Assembly (NCBI GenBank): GCA_016630905.1
Contig: WBMQ01000006.1
Coordinates: 930,001-994,000, forward strand
Source: Capillidium heterosporum
Taxonomy: Eukaryota > Entomophthoromycota > Entomophthoromycetes > Entomophthorales > Capillidiaceae
Direction: 5' to 3'
Length of the DNA: 64,000 nucleotides
Shown: piece by piece, positions 12,968-25,036 of the stretch
Position numbering within the stretch: position 1 is the first letter of the stretch
Layout of the letters: every line of letters begins with the position of its first letter
Program-made: the position numbers and the translations under genes
The notes under the pieces: model-generated
Seen by the model: the letters and a program-made list of their open reading frames with translations, nothing else
Database searches by the model: none
What the model was told of the DNA's origin: nothing

Positions 12968-14518
12968 ATGTCCTATATAAGTTTAATCCCATTTTTGATA
13001 GTCGGATACATCAGCTACATCGTTTACAAAACGATTCAAGTCCCCAAAGATTTACAACATCTCAATACGATTCCCTTGATAAAGCTTTTAATCTGCTGCT
13101 TCAAGGAAACCTCCTACGAAGAACGTATCGACAAGGTCTTCTACCCTGCTCTAAGGGAAAATGGATACGCCAAACTTTTCAACCAAGGTAGATGGGAGAT
13201 ATTCCTCTCCAACTTGGACGACATTAAAGAAGTTCTAGCTAATAATGACAAGTTCTTGAAGAAACCCAAAGATATAGTATATAAGACGTTGATAGGTAAG
13301 TTCTTTGGCTACTCTAGTTTGTTTTCCCTGGATGGTGAAGATTGGAATAGACATAGGAAAATCGTTAACCCTTCCTTAAAACAAAAATGGCAAACCCAAG
13401 TCTTTGGTCAACTTACCAAGAAGATGATGAATACTATATCAATTGCAGGAGAAGGTCAACCTATCCAAGTGTTGGAATTGTTTCAATCGTTGACTCTGGA
13501 TGCATTAGGTCTACAGCTTTTAGGTTACGATTTCCAAGCCTCCGACCCCAACAACACCAACGAGAATTTCAAGCTGTATCACAATTTGACGAAAGCCATG
13601 TTCAACTTACTCTACTGGATACTTCCATTCTTGGATGTCTTGCCTTCCCGACAGAAAGCTCACCAAGACTGTATGAAGTTTAGAGCGTTTATGGCCGAGA
13701 TAATCAATCAACGTAAGCGTGATATTTCTGATGGTAGAGCCGGGGATGATATGCTGGCATCTATGATAAAGTCTTCTATGGATGGTGCAAACATCAGTCT
13801 GAACGACCAAGAAATTTTAGATAACTTGACTGGGTTCTTCTTGGCCGGTCATGATACAACTGCCAATACTTTGACGTCCACTTTATACTTTTTAGCTAAA
13901 CACAAGGTAGTATGACATTACAATTAAAAGTACTAAAAAAACTAGGATATCCAAGATAAAGTGCGTACCGAAATCCTAGAGACCTTAGGTATTGATGGTA
14001 TCATCACCCCCACGTTTGAACAACAATTAACGATGAAATACATGGATAAAGCCATAAAGGAGAGCATGCGTCTCTTCAACACGGTACCCCACTTGATTCG
14101 ATATTGCGCCGAAGGAGCAACTTTGAACTCAGGGTTGAAGATCCCAAAAGACACTTTCATCAACGTCATGCCTTGGATCCCTTTACACGACGAAAATGTC
14201 TACCCCAAACCTTTCAGTTTCGACCCGGAAAGATTTCAAGATGCAAAAGGTAAGGAAGAGGTTAATTGGATACCGTTTGGGTACGGTGGTCGTATGTGTA
14301 AGTTTCTAAATTTATATTTTACCAACTAATGGATTTGTTAAATAGGTGCTGGCATCAACTTCTCGTTGACGGAGCAGCGGACAGTCCTATCGATACTACT
14401 TCAAAAGTTTGAAGTTGAGTTAGGGCCCATTTCGGCGAGTCAGGAGATACCGCATCTGAGTTCTTTCCCTTTGGTTAAGCCAGACAACTGTGACATTGTA
14501 TTTACTCCGAGGGTTTAG
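12968..14518 (+). CDS. Cytochrome P450 monooxygenase
   Basis: A haem-thiolate monooxygenase, probably anchored in the ER membrane. There are three exons (12968-13906, 13946-14297, 14346-14518) encoding 487 residues. Residues 3-20 form a hydrophobic N-terminal anchor. The I-helix oxygen-activation motif AGHDTT is at 293-298, and the ExxR motif is Glu352 to Arg355 (ESMR). The PERF-type motif FDPERFQ follows, and the haem-binding loop FGYGGRMCAG contains the axial Cys431, whose codon is split by the second intron. All hallmark residues are present, so the enzyme should be functional. Substrate and CYP family cannot be assigned from the sequence alone. It lies alone between two decayed F-box/LRR copies, with no biosynthetic cluster around it. 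Confidence 0.95.
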
Positions 14519-14651
14519 TGTACGTTATACCGTTAAGGAATATCAATCGTACATAGAATAAATACATTTCCAACACTGATATTATGAAAGAATCATTTAT
14601 TAGTATTAGTAAATATTATATATATTTGATAATTTTGACTTCTTTTGTAAT

Positions 14652-16065
14652 TCAAATGACTTTGGACAGCACTTTGCTCCCATTGACGAACCAGTTTTCA
14701 AATGCATCGGGGATATCCATCAGCTCGAGCGATCTCAAATCAGTAAACTGGTGTTTCTTCAATATCAAATCGAGATTAGCATCATCGAAAGCATCAAGAG
14801 TGAAGCTGAGGTCGAATCTGCGACATTTGAGCTGTTTGATGAAGTTGACGAAGGGTAGAGTAAAATCGGTCATATGGTAAACCATAAATTGGTGCAATTG
14901 CAATTTGGGCTGGAAGTCAAACAAATCAGAGGTGAGCTCACTTCGCAGCTCCAGGTCCTTGAGGTGGGGAAGTGAAGTACGTACAATCTTAACTAAGTTT
15001 GGAGAGTATGGTACGATAAGATCCGGCTGTAGCTCCTTGAGCTGGCCCATGCGGTTAAACAAATTCAGATTAGCAGGATCTATTGATCAAATATAGAAGC
15101 CTACTAGATTGTCCCAATTGCCACAAAATCCAGCTGGCTCATTGTCGTGTGCCTTGGCACTCAGGTATTTCAAGCTGGGCCATAAATTCCCATTCGTCAG
15201 AAAGTCAGTAGATCCTTGATAGTGTCATCCTAGGTCAAGCCACCTACGTGGAATTCCAGGTGACATAGGCTTTTGTAGTTGCTTTTGACGATGGTAAAGA
15301 ACTTGGTGCTGATATCGTTTTCACTGAGACTGAAATAAACCAATGTGTCACTTTTGAAATCCACCAACCAATCAACGTCGAGCTGAAGCAAGGACAGTAT
15401 GAGCTCCTTCAGATAGGCAAAATGAGGGAATAGGTCTTGAGCTTCGAAATCTAAGTGGTTGTGGACCTCAAGTTTCATCACACTTATCTTTTTAAATGCT
15501 GGTCCTTGGTAGTCAATTAACTGATCGATCTGATCCTGCGTTTCAATATCCACACAATACCATTCCAGGTTGGTGTAGCTCTTCAACTCCACCCTAAGGT
15601 TGCTTGGATTGACGGCCTGAGCACGGACAATGTGCTTGTTGTACTTAACTGTAGGTTCTATTTGAGCCCACAGCTTTTCTTTAAATTGGGTTTTACACCC
15701 ATATATATACTTTTCCTTGCGAAGCTCTTCTTGATATTCGATTGGTGGCTCTACATACTCCTTATCTTCAAAATCTTGCCTTTCATTGCCTTCACTTTCC
15801 TCTTCAGTTCCACTCTTTACTTCACCTTCAAATATAATTCTATTTGCTGTTTCTTGTTCTGATCTAAACTTTGTGCTAAAGGCATCACATTCTTCAGGAA
15901 TTGGTAGTTATAAGGCACATGCTTGCACATAATAGGAGTGGCAATGGAACTAAAGTATTTGTTGAGAAAAAATATAGTTAATTGATCGTTGTAGTCTAAA
16001 ATTGCTATTAGCTCCTCTAATATCGAGAGAAGCAACTGCTGAATATTTGGTTGGAGATCGATCAT
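14652..16065 (-). pseudogene. F-box/LRR-type gene with frameshifts and a stop (copy P2)
   Basis: The N-terminal segment (from the ATG at 16065) reads ELIAILDYNDQLTIFFLN, which resembles an F-box helix. Downstream segments carry leucine-rich repeats, for example FAYLKELILSLLQLDVDWL and LPHLKDLELRSELTSDLF. The reading frame is interrupted at least three times. The first break is near 15830-15900, where the frame must change between the F-box segment and the segment containing EGEVKSGTEEESEGNERQ; no consensus intron explains it. The second is near 15180-15230, before DFLTNGNLWPSLKYL. The third is an in-frame TGA near 15085, inside GFYI/SIDPANLN. The ends are otherwise intact, so this is a young pseudogene or, less likely, a gene with unusual splicing. 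Proteins of this type normally act as SCF ubiquitin-ligase adaptors. Confidence 0.6.
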
Positions 16066-17388
16066 ATATGCTGCGCCTGTTCCCGGCTATGTTACCAATA
16101 AAAAGGTAACTAAATGAAATATCTAAAATAAAAGAAATACATTCCTTAAAATGCTGCTCTTTGTACTAACTGCAATCACCACTACTCTTTGGGATTTATC
16201 CCTTCAAATATCCAACAATATTTAAGCTGTTTGAAGTGATAGATTCAGACCAAAGTAGCAAATCTGAAATCTAATAAATTAGTTTTACTAAGAAAATATA
16301 CTCAGAATCAAGGGAACTACTATAATCAACTTTAATCATGGCTTTTGGGTTATAAATTTATAATCTAAAAGTAACAAGTAAATTTGATAAGACTAGCAAC
16401 ATTCAGCTGCTTTTTACATGGAAGCATATACACTGAAAAGACAGCTAGCATTTAAGTTTCAATGTACTTTACTAGCGATTTATTATTTTAAAAACTACAA
16501 ATAGCTGGTTTAGACCTACAATAAGACTGGCACCTACAACATCTATCCCGAAAAGTAAACCAAGCTACCTTCAGCAAAAGTGCACTTTTGTTTTAGTAAC
16601 TTCATAACAAATTCATCTAAAAATGTCTATTTCTACCACATTCTAGCTAATATACAAAATCAAATAACGTTCAAGTCAATATTAAATTGCCATCTAGTAT
16701 GTAAATCATACCTATCATCTACTTTTTTCTTGTAAGCTGGTATAGCTAAAAATTGATCTCTCTTCTCAATAGAGTATAATACCATTTTAATTTTCAACTG
16801 AACTGTCCTTCATATTAAAAATTAGTCTATAGATTTTCGATCTTCCTCTAAAGATATATTACGGTAGCTGTAATAAAATTTTGCCAGTTATAGAATCTTT
16901 TCAACTGCTCCTATACAAAATTTTCAGTTGAGATCAGTTGACTTCGAAGATATTGGTTGGGAAATTCTCCCAACTAAATTCCAGTTTCATTTGCAATAAC
17001 TCTTCATTCGGTTTGAAATAAAATTGGTGCAAAAAAACATCAGTTAAATATATATAGTCGACTCTTCTACCCTTAAGATCTAGCTTCTGTATTTAAATTG
17101 GATATAAACTTCGACCTCTCTTAAAAACTTTGTTTTTCAGCCAAATACAAGTTTTCAATTTTGAAATAGATAGATTTATAGAATTTAGAGTTAGTACAAA
17201 GTTTTCGTTGTTGTTATAGATATAAAGTCCACCCAAATTTTCAAATATCCACAGCCATCAAACACACGGCATACCTATTAGCATCATAACGATCTACTCT
17301 CTTATTCTTTAAATTAACTATCCACGTATCCGAGTTAAGGTTCGATACCTAAAGCACAAGTCAACTATTTATTTAGCCTACCCAAATC
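16066..17388. other. Gene-free AT-rich region
   Basis: No supported ORF or RNA gene. The minus strand has a short Leu-rich open stretch near 16930-17010 that could be a remnant of another F-box/LRR copy, but it is too short to call. Confidence 0.4.
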
Positions 17389-18204
17389 ATGCCAGTTAAT
17401 CCAAGACGTCGAAGTTTAGTCAAATCCAACTCCAACTCCAACCTACTAAATCGAACTACTTTGTGTACCGACTTTCACATCGAGTACGAACTGGGCCGAA
17501 CCGAACCCAACGAATTCTTCAACCAGTACTTAAGCCTGACTCGAAACCTTTCAGCTAGCCAGAAGGATCTACTATTGAATTTGAAGTTAAGCTCTAGCAC
17601 CAGTATTGATTCAATATCCGACAGTTCACTAGAATCTCCTCAGATCAATCCAGAAGACCTAGAGGAATGCGACTTTGACTTGAACTTCATGGATTCCATA
17701 ATCCCCAAATTCGACATCGAGGTCAGCAAGAGTCAAGATAACGTCCACTGCAACCGTAGATCTAGTAGAGACCTCAAGATCTACGCCTCCAGAAGTTTGG
17801 TCAATGATAGCTTTAAGTTCAAAGCTGACAAGTCCAACACTAAATTCAAGGTGCACTACCCCAACTTCAAATTCATCAAGTCCAACCTACTCAAAACCAT
17901 AAAGCCAAAGAACTTGTTTCATACCACCACTAACAAACTTTTGAATTCCAGAGATGGTTCGATGAGTCCTACTTCTGCAATCAAGTATGAGGAGAGGTAT
18001 GGATATGAGTTGAATGTTGTACCTTCGTTGGATAAAAGTATAAGTAGTCAAACCTCCAAGGAATCCAGTTTGAAGACTAACCTCTCCAACAGTTCGAGTT
18101 TCGTAGAGCCGACAGATATATTCGACCGGATGTTGGTAGACAAGGACTGGAAGACGATCAAATTGAGTTTAACCCCTGACTGGTTGAATCAGTTGGAGGG
18201 TTGA
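17389..18204 (+). CDS. Unknown Ser/Asn-rich protein, single exon
   Basis: A 271-codon uninterrupted frame begins at ATG 17389 (MPVNPRRRSLVKSNSNSNLL) and ends in TGA at 18202-18204. I do not recognise any domain. The protein is rich in Ser, Asn and Lys. It has a basic N-terminus, an acidic stretch (PEDLEECDFDLNF) near residues 90-100, a Lys/Phe-rich central part (about 140-190) and a hydrophobic/acidic C-terminal segment (TDIFDRMLVDKDWKTIKL). It has no signal peptide and no membrane segment, and the composition suggests a largely disordered regulatory protein. Coding-like base composition and the long open frame in AT-rich DNA support a real gene. It is flanked by two F-box/LRR pseudogenes. 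Confidence 0.7.
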   Translation: MPVNPRRRSLVKSNSNSNLLNRTTLCTDFHIEYELGRTEPNEFFNQYLSLTRNLSASQKDLLLNLKLSSSTSIDSISDSSLESPQINPEDLEECDFDLNFMDSIIPKFDIEVSKSQDNVHCNRRSSRDLKIYASRSLVNDSFKFKADKSNTKFKVHYPNFKFIKSNLLKTIKPKNLFHTTTNKLLNSRDGSMSPTSAIKYEERYGYELNVVPSLDKSISSQTSKESSLKTNLSNSSSFVEPTDIFDRMLVDKDWKTIKLSLTPDWLNQLEG

Positions 18205-18764
18205 ATTTAAGTGTATGCAGACGTATACTCATCATAAAGGCATTTTTCATATCCATATATCTATTTATGCATGATAATAAAGCTTAATAAATAAACTTCG
18301 GCATTCGTATTTCTAATAATTTCATTTTTATTACAACTTTCATTTAGAATACTAGGCATATATTAAAGCTTCGAAGTCTATGTTGCTCGGTACAACTACT
18401 CAAGAAACTTCAATAAGAGTTTGTTGGTTGCTGAAGATGACACCTATCATTAAAATTTAGTAAAAAGTCACTTATAGAAGAGCAGGAAGAGAAAAGTAAG
18501 GAAGGTTTTATTAGTAAATACAAATCCCAGTCCAGGAGGAATTGTGGACCCAAGCCAAACCTGCCAATATAAAGTACGGGAAGCATATAACCAACTCCCA
18601 AACCATCAAGTCAACTAACCTTAATATGGTGCTGAAATAGTATCGCCTAGATATTGAAGTTTAGTATCAAATAGACCAGTTAGCTCGCTACTAGGCTAGG
18701 CGTTTAAAAAAGTGAGCAATATGGAAAATTCTATTCACAACTGGCTAGACTTCAAAGTTTAAGA

Positions 18765-19380
18765 TCCTTTCCCCACTTTCCCACTTAAAGAAACTAAAGC
18801 TAGAGCTATGTGTACTGGATATCGATTGATTAAGAGGCTTTAAAAGTGACATTTTGGCTAAATTCTTTCTCAATATCAATGGCTTCAGCATCAGGTCCTT
18901 TACCATCTTCAAAAATAACGTTGGGGGCTTATATAGCTTAATTTAAGATAATAGAGTGAAGGACCTATCCGCTCTAGATAGTATCATTGATCTTAGGCTT
19001 TTATTTTCAAGAGTGTGAATCTCAATCTTGAAGTGCTTAACCAACGGTAGTTTGTGGTCAAAGTTGAAGCTCCTGATTGCATATTACCTAAATAGTGAGT
19101 CAGTAAACCTTATCAGCAGCCGAGATAGTTTAATAAGCTTCTTTGCATCATCCATCTACATAACCAATTCGAATCCGTAGAGCTGCATTGGTCAGCTAAG
19201 AGAGCTCAACCTGTTTTAGATAGACTGTGCTCCTTAGGCTCGATTGAGATTATATTTTCTTTGTTACCTCATTTTAAGGACCTAACATTATAAAAGAAGT
19301 TTGCTTCTGAGCTGTTCGACTTCAGTCCAAAGTACAACTGCACAAGCTTTCAATCCACAAGTCAGAATAATTAGAAATCT
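18765..19380 (+). pseudogene. Decayed F-box/LRR-like gene (copy P3)
   Basis: On the plus strand, several translated fragments align in order with the copy at 14652-16065 but are broken by many stops and frame changes. LSHLKKLKLELCVLDID then LRGFKSDIL corresponds to LKELILSLLQLDVDWL then VDFKSDTL. LTNGSLWSKLKLL corresponds to LTNGNLWPSLKYL. IGQLRELNLF corresponds to MGQLKELQ. LLPHFKDLTL then ASELFDFSPK corresponds to SLPHLKDLEL then TSDLFDFQPK. The same gene order over about 600 bases makes common descent clear. It cannot encode a protein. Weaker Leu-rich remnants continue to about 19880. Confidence 0.7.
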
Positions 19381-20142
19381 ATAGTCTAGTGAATTAAAAA
19401 TATTGGCAGTATCTTTAGTTTGATATCAACAATCAAAAAGGTACGTCTACTACTATTAGCACTAATAAACTAATTTTTCAAAACCATCAATAATTCTAAC
19501 TCATTAACTTAAATGCTATATATTTCTTTTAGCATTTTACCCTACACACTAAACTCGGATAAATATGTTGTTTTCAATGTTTGGTCTAACTAAAGAAAGC
19601 TTTTATCTTACCAAAGTTGGACCAAGCTCAACTTTGAATTACTGAAAATAGAGAATTAGACCTTGATGTTCAAAATGAACTATTCATATGCTCTTCGATC
19701 ATTCAAGTATTCCATATCGAGCTGCTGTTCAAAGATGAGAGTTTATCTTCGTCCTTCAAGGCTTCGGGACAAATTTTTTGCTTAGATATCTTACCTGATA
19801 TATATCCTTATTTGAAGTGTGAATTGCTTCATATTTGGTTAGAATGCATGATATAGATGCTAAGAGATCGCGATGGTCCACTAAAATAGATGTAGTGGGG
19901 ATAGAACAATCTGTTCGATTTATACATCTGGATATACGCTGTTGATAAAATAAAGTTTAAAGTTTAAAATCAATCGATAAAATTTTAGTATTAAGGGCGA
20001 TGATTACAAGAACATGAATGCCTATTGTTCTACTTTTTAATATTTTATCACATTACCAAATACACTCAATTCAAAAGGGTTGTTCTATCCACAAATTAAA
20101 TTACTTACAACAACCTTTTTGCCATCACTAAACTCAAAATTA
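19381..20142. other. Gene-free region with possible pseudogene tail
   Basis: Contains weak Leu-rich open fragments on the plus strand around 19670-19860 that may be the 3' end of the F-box/LRR remnant, then AT-rich DNA with the 3' flank of the SUV3 gene. Nothing else is recognised. Confidence 0.35.
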
Positions 20143-22495
20143 TCATTCCTCAACACTCTTACTTTTACCCTTTCGGTTCCCTTTTCCTGACTTTTCATCC
20201 TTAAGTAACATGTTGATCTTCTCCTCCAACTCGATTTTATACCTGTGGCAAGTCTCTATATCGACAAAGCTGACTGGGAACCGATAGGACAACCAGAGGT
20301 ATAACATGACACATCGGTGCATCTTCTCCAACTCGGCTATATTATCGATCTCAGCGACTGGAAGGACGATATCCTCCAACATAATCAGTTTGTTTTTGCT
20401 GTGCTTCTCTATGCACTGGAGGTAGAATTTAATATTAGGGGTTGTCAAATAAAAAGCTGTAGTACCTTGTAAGCAAAAGCTTGGATAGTGTCGTCCTTAG
20501 GAATGGGAGCCAAGATAAGCTTATGTCGATCCTCCAAGGACAAAGGCAGTTGGTCAAACAACTTGGCGATTTTGAAGTGATCCATGTTCAAATTCAACGT
20601 GTAGGGGCGTTTGACCTTGGCCAGCAAGGTGAACTTGAACTATGTATCGTCAATAAAGTAGAATAAAATAGTTTAGTTACTAGGATCTGGGAGAAGCTGT
20701 CGTTGGGGAACTGATGAGCAAAAAGTTGAAGTTGGGCAAATTCAGGTTGAATACCAAGTTCCTTTAAGAGAGCATAAATAAAATATAGCCAAATTATAAA
20801 TTTACGTCGACGTTAGGATTGGATTCTCGCATAGCCAATCTCAGATATCCGGTATCGGTAGGTTTAAAGGTGAGGGCTGTGCCACCTTCGTTCAATGTCT
20901 TGAACCTACCAGCGCGACCAGCAATTTGTTTAATCTGGTTGATAGGCACGTTGACAAACTCACTGCCGTTAAACTTCTCCAAGCTGTCGAAGATCACCCG
21001 CTTTATGTTACTGTGATAAATTAAGTTAAATGTTGGAAAAATAAACTTTTACAGATTGAGACCCATACCCACGGCATCGGAAGCTACCATGACGTCGTAC
21101 CCCGAGTCGGGATTGTTGAAGAGCTCAGCCTGTATCACACGATTTTCTAAAACCAAAACTTATCAGTCAAACTTTAAAAGTTGTAAATTACCAGGAGGCA
21201 ACTTGCCATAAACGACGGCGCATTTCAATCCAGTAATTCTCTCAATGTTCTCCTTGTGCATAAATATATTCTTTCGAGCGAAACTAACTAGACAATCCCC
21301 CTTCTTTATGTTCTCGTACTTGGCATTCAGAGAAGAGTTGGGGACTTCCAATTTGGAAAGTCGGTCGTAGCTGTTGACTGTAACATTATCTCCACATACC
21401 TCTGCCAATTTCTTGATGATGTTTACTGCTGAAGGTTCGCCACATAGATGGATCTCCTTGGCCTGCAAGCCTAGCAGTGCACGCAACCAACCCCAACCTC
21501 GGTTGACATCGTTGATCATCTGAATCTCATCGATAATAGCTACTTCATAGCTCTGGTTTACTGATACCATTTCCACCGTGGAACTGGTTATGCGAGCCTC
21601 CTCATTGACGATACGTTCTTCACCGGTTACTAAGTTGCAAGGTATGTCCAGTTTGTTGAGTCGGGAGTAGACTTCGAAAGCTAGCAGACGTAAGGGTCCG
21701 CAGTAGATCCCTTTAGAACTTACCTTGAGACGCTCGAGGGCCTGGTAGGTTTTACCCGAGTTGGTGGGGCCCACATGCATAATAATATTTCTAAGCACAT
21801 GATGTTAACTCATCTACTTAAGCTGTTAGAAGTTACCTTTTCATACGCCGTGCTTTGGGGTACCAAATTTCCGGATTGGTACAGTCGGAAACTTGTTTTA
21901 GGTAGTTGAACTTTTTCAAATTGGCGTTGTCGACTATTATATTTTGGCACATATATATTAAAAATTGTCTATCCAACTCGACTATTAAAAATAACAATTA
22001 GCAAACCTCAAAAAAGCCAGATTAAAATAGCTTACAAGGACCTTCTTCATTTAGAATGGTGGCTATCCCATCGAATTTAAATTTGCCAATGGCATTGTCT
22101 AAGACTTTGCCCTTAAACTCCTTTAAATAGTTTTCTATCTCTTCCTCTGATATACCGAAACTCTTTAACACTACTAGGACATTTCTTGATACCACAAACC
22201 TATCCAAAAAGCTTATCAAATCTGATGTATAAAAAATAAAAGTAAAAATCAGTAAGAATAAGAATAATTAATTACCTGTCCTTTTAAACCCAGAAACTTC
22301 AAAGTCTCTCAGATCCTTCAAGTTCTTACCAAGTTGCGAAACACCATTGTATTTTTCGGCATTGCCCACTATCTGCTCCGGTTTGAGATATCGGGTCAGT
22401 AACTCGGCTGTTGATTTGGATGGAGTTTGCCTCTTGTAATAAGTTCTAAGTTGAATACCATTGGTTGGTTTTATCGATCTTATTGACTTTAACAT
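20143..22495 (-). CDS. SUV3: ATP-dependent RNA helicase SUV3, mitochondrial degradosome
   Basis: SUV3 is the DExH helicase of the mitochondrial RNA degradosome, working with a 3'-5' exoribonuclease to turn over intron and surplus RNA. The ATG at 22495 gives [20 protein letters not shown], a basic, acid-free N-terminus typical of a mitochondrial presequence. The helicase core contains motif [18 protein letters not shown] (about 21730-21785), motif II DEIQM (about 21520), [15 protein letters not shown] (about 21055-21100) and motif [13 protein letters not shown] (about 20900-20950). A SUV3-type C-terminal region follows, ending in a basic tail ([14 protein letters not shown]). Roughly eight exons are separated by introns of about 40-60 nt. 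All key motifs are intact. Confidence 0.95.
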
Positions 22496-22997
22496 TCTAA
22501 TTTATGTGTGTTGAACTAAACTATGTGTTCTTTTTGATACTAACAAGACCTTTCTAGTTATTTTTGACTTTTTGAACTGAAAGAATTTTCTGATTCAATT
22601 CCAAGGCCAATTTCGGATCGGAAGAAATAGGAGCCAGTTTTTAGCAAGTAGTTAAATGCTAAATTCGCACTATTGGAGTGAGGTGTATAGATTTATACTG
22701 TTTCTGTTTCTATTTAATTTGTATCTTGACTTGGATAAACATATATAAATTTGGACAAAGGCAGCTCTATTATCCATATTTCCATATCAAGTTTTCAAAG
22801 CATGCCATCTTAGATTGAATATCTGTGTCGATTTCAAAGTTTGTGCCATTTGAATTGATTAGATAGAATCCGTCGTTTTAATTAGCTAGAATTTATTCCG
22901 TAAATAGCACCCTCCAATAAGTTACCAAATGAACCACTATTGAAGTTGGAGAGTTCAAAAAAGGAGCTTCAGCCCTACCTCCGCTACTTTAGTTAAG
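22496..22997. other. Divergent promoter region, SUV3 / MID1
   Basis: A 502-bp spacer between two divergent start codons; it should hold the promoters and 5' UTRs of both genes. I see no coding frame in it. Confidence 0.55.
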
Positions 22998-24707
22998 ATG
23001 AACCTAAGAGTGAGTTTATACTTCAGCTTCATAGTACTAGTTCAACTGACGTTAGGTCAATCCAACTCCAAAGATCAAGAGCTAAAGGATTCGGTACCAG
23101 CAACTTTAAACCTAAAGGAGAAATCCAGCTTACAATTCTCGTATCAATTAGATAGCAGCTTCAACCCTGAGAAGGATGTATTGTTCGTAAGTTTATCGCT
23201 ATGTGGTTACGAATCGGACACCAGCAACGACATATTGCAGGAGCAAAGTTTTAGCTTGTATTGGAGTGGAAACACTACTTCCAAATTGAATGACGACTCC
23301 AGTTGGAACGCTATAAGTTTGGAGCAAACCATCAAGACGGTAGTACCTTACTACAAATCCAAATACAAGTACAACAACTTTTTGAAGACATACTACTTGG
23401 GCTATCGAACTATAAGATTAAATTTAGACAAGTTGGATATACCGGATCACAAAATAAGCTTAAAGTTAAATTCCAACTTAGACAAGGCCAACTTTACTTT
23501 ATTAGCATCGAAGGAATTCAATCTGGACCAACCTAGCTTCGACTTGAATGTATATCCAATAGATACTGACGATACCAACGCCCTGCTAGTAGTAAATAAT
23601 ACCAAGTTAGTAGAGTTTAGTCCGACCAGTTACAAAATTTACTATGGCAAAGTAAACGATATCAAGTTTAAGTTGAATACCCTATGTTCCATCGTCAAGA
23701 CGAATAGCAGTATGCAGCTGGTAGATCCCCAAAGTTTGACCCAGACTTACGAGTATTACGAACAAACCGAGAATGAAGATATTAAACAACTTTTCTATCA
23801 GTTCCGGTTGGAGAAGTTGACTCCTGATACCAAGTACGTTTTGTACCTCGTCTACCCCAACCCCGGTTTCAATGGTGTCGGTTTAGTCTACTTACCTGTC
23901 TTCTTCAAGACCAAAGCCAAGGACACCAATTGTAAACTTATAAGTGACCCTAGCAAATTGACCGTATGCAAGCACGTCAATTACGCCGTCCCTATCCTAA
24001 ACAGCAACTTGGACAAAGCTTTAGAAAAGTACAACAACTTTACTGAGATTGCTTACAACAACTTCACCAACTTGATCAACCAGTACGACTGTGAAAACCA
24101 CAAGTACTCTTTAGTAAGAGGCTGCGACGACTGCAAACTTTCCTATCTAAGCTGGTTGTGTACAGTAGCCATACCCAAATGTACCGACAGTAACGAGCAA
24201 GAAGGTGACAACAAGTCGCACAAACCACATCCCATTGTCGCCTCTAGAGTTAAAGAGGATAAGGTTAAGCCTTTAGTCTACGACGGGGTCAAGATCAACA
24301 AGTTCTACGAAGTTAAGCCTTGCGTTGAACTGTGTTACAATGTCATGCAGGCCTGTCCTACCGCCTTCAACTTCAAGTGCCCGTTGAATAAGAGTACGCT
24401 GTCCTACTCGTACTCCAACTTGGATTTCAACAGTTTGAAGAACAGGTGGAAGCATTACTACGTCAAGGAGTTAGCTAACAATTTTGGAGATACCAGTGAG
24501 AACGCTAAGATAGAGGAGGATGAAGAAGATGAGTTCGTTGAGGATGGAGATGGGGATATGCTGTGCAACTTGGAGAGTAGATATCTAGCTCTAGTCAAGA
24601 CTTTTCAGCCAGAGGCCTTGGTTTCTAATGGTCTACCTCTACAAATTAACTTTATGGTTGGTTCCCTCCTCATTGTCGGTTGGTATTTGTTCTTTGGGTC
24701 GGCTTAA
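22998..24707 (+). CDS. MID1: Mid1-type regulatory subunit of the high-affinity Ca2+ influx channel
   Basis: MID1 proteins are secreted or membrane-bound N-glycosylated partners of the Cch1 calcium channel, active during stress and mating. The gene is a single exon of 569 codons. A signal peptide spans residues 1-21 (MNLRVSLYFSFIVLVQLTLG). The middle is rich in Asn/Thr with many N-X-S/T sites. The C-terminal half has the family's Cys-rich region, including CDDCKLSYLSWLCTVAIPKC near 380-400 and ELCYNVMQACP near 445. An acidic stretch precedes a hydrophobic end (FMVGSLLIVGWYLFFG), which could serve as a membrane segment or GPI signal. ATG 22998 is the first in frame and is directly followed by the signal sequence. 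Confidence 0.88.
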   Translation: MNLRVSLYFSFIVLVQLTLGQSNSKDQELKDSVPATLNLKEKSSLQFSYQLDSSFNPEKDVLFVSLSLCGYESDTSNDILQEQSFSLYWSGNTTSKLNDDSSWNAISLEQTIKTVVPYYKSKYKYNNFLKTYYLGYRTIRLNLDKLDIPDHKISLKLNSNLDKANFTLLASKEFNLDQPSFDLNVYPIDTDDTNALLVVNNTKLVEFSPTSYKIYYGKVNDIKFKLNTLCSIVKTNSSMQLVDPQSLTQTYEYYEQTENEDIKQLFYQFRLEKLTPDTKYVLYLVYPNPGFNGVGLVYLPVFFKTKAKDTNCKLISDPSKLTVCKHVNYAVPILNSNLDKALEKYNNFTEIAYNNFTNLINQYDCENHKYSLVRGCDDCKLSYLSWLCTVAIPKCTDSNEQEGDNKSHKPHPIVASRVKEDKVKPLVYDGVKINKFYEVKPCVELCYNVMQACPTAFNFKCPLNKSTLSYSYSNLDFNSLKNRWKHYYVKELANNFGDTSENAKIEEDEEDEFVEDGDGDMLCNLESRYLALVKTFQPEALVSNGLPLQINFMVGSLLIVGWYLFFGSA

Positions 24708-25036
24708 CAGTGTATCGTTTTGAAAATCATTAATACATCTTTTATTTTAACCACCTTCTCTATCATTTTTATACTTTATTAAAATCATCTAACTTACCTT
24801 ATTATAAAGTTAATCTTACACTGCTTTAATGTATCATTACAATTTAGATTAGAAAAGATTATTGAAATGAAGCCAACCTTTATGAGATATGTGCCAACTT
24901 GAAAACAAAGTATAAATACATTTTAACTTTTGAAAATTCAATTACTACAACACTAATATACTCGAGTGAATGTTTTATTAAATTTTGTTACTTGCACCTT
25001 TATATAATAGTCTCAAGTTTGCCAATATAAACACTA
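24708..25036. other. Intergenic, convergent 3' ends
   Basis: AT-rich spacer between the stop codons of MID1 (+) and the scavenger decapping enzyme (-). Nothing else is seen. Confidence 0.5.

Noticed and set aside
24100-24460. Frizzled-like Cys-rich domain in the MID1 gene
   Set aside because: The Cys spacing and the segment CDDCKLSYLSWLCTVAIPKC fit the Mid1 family, and the overall architecture agrees.
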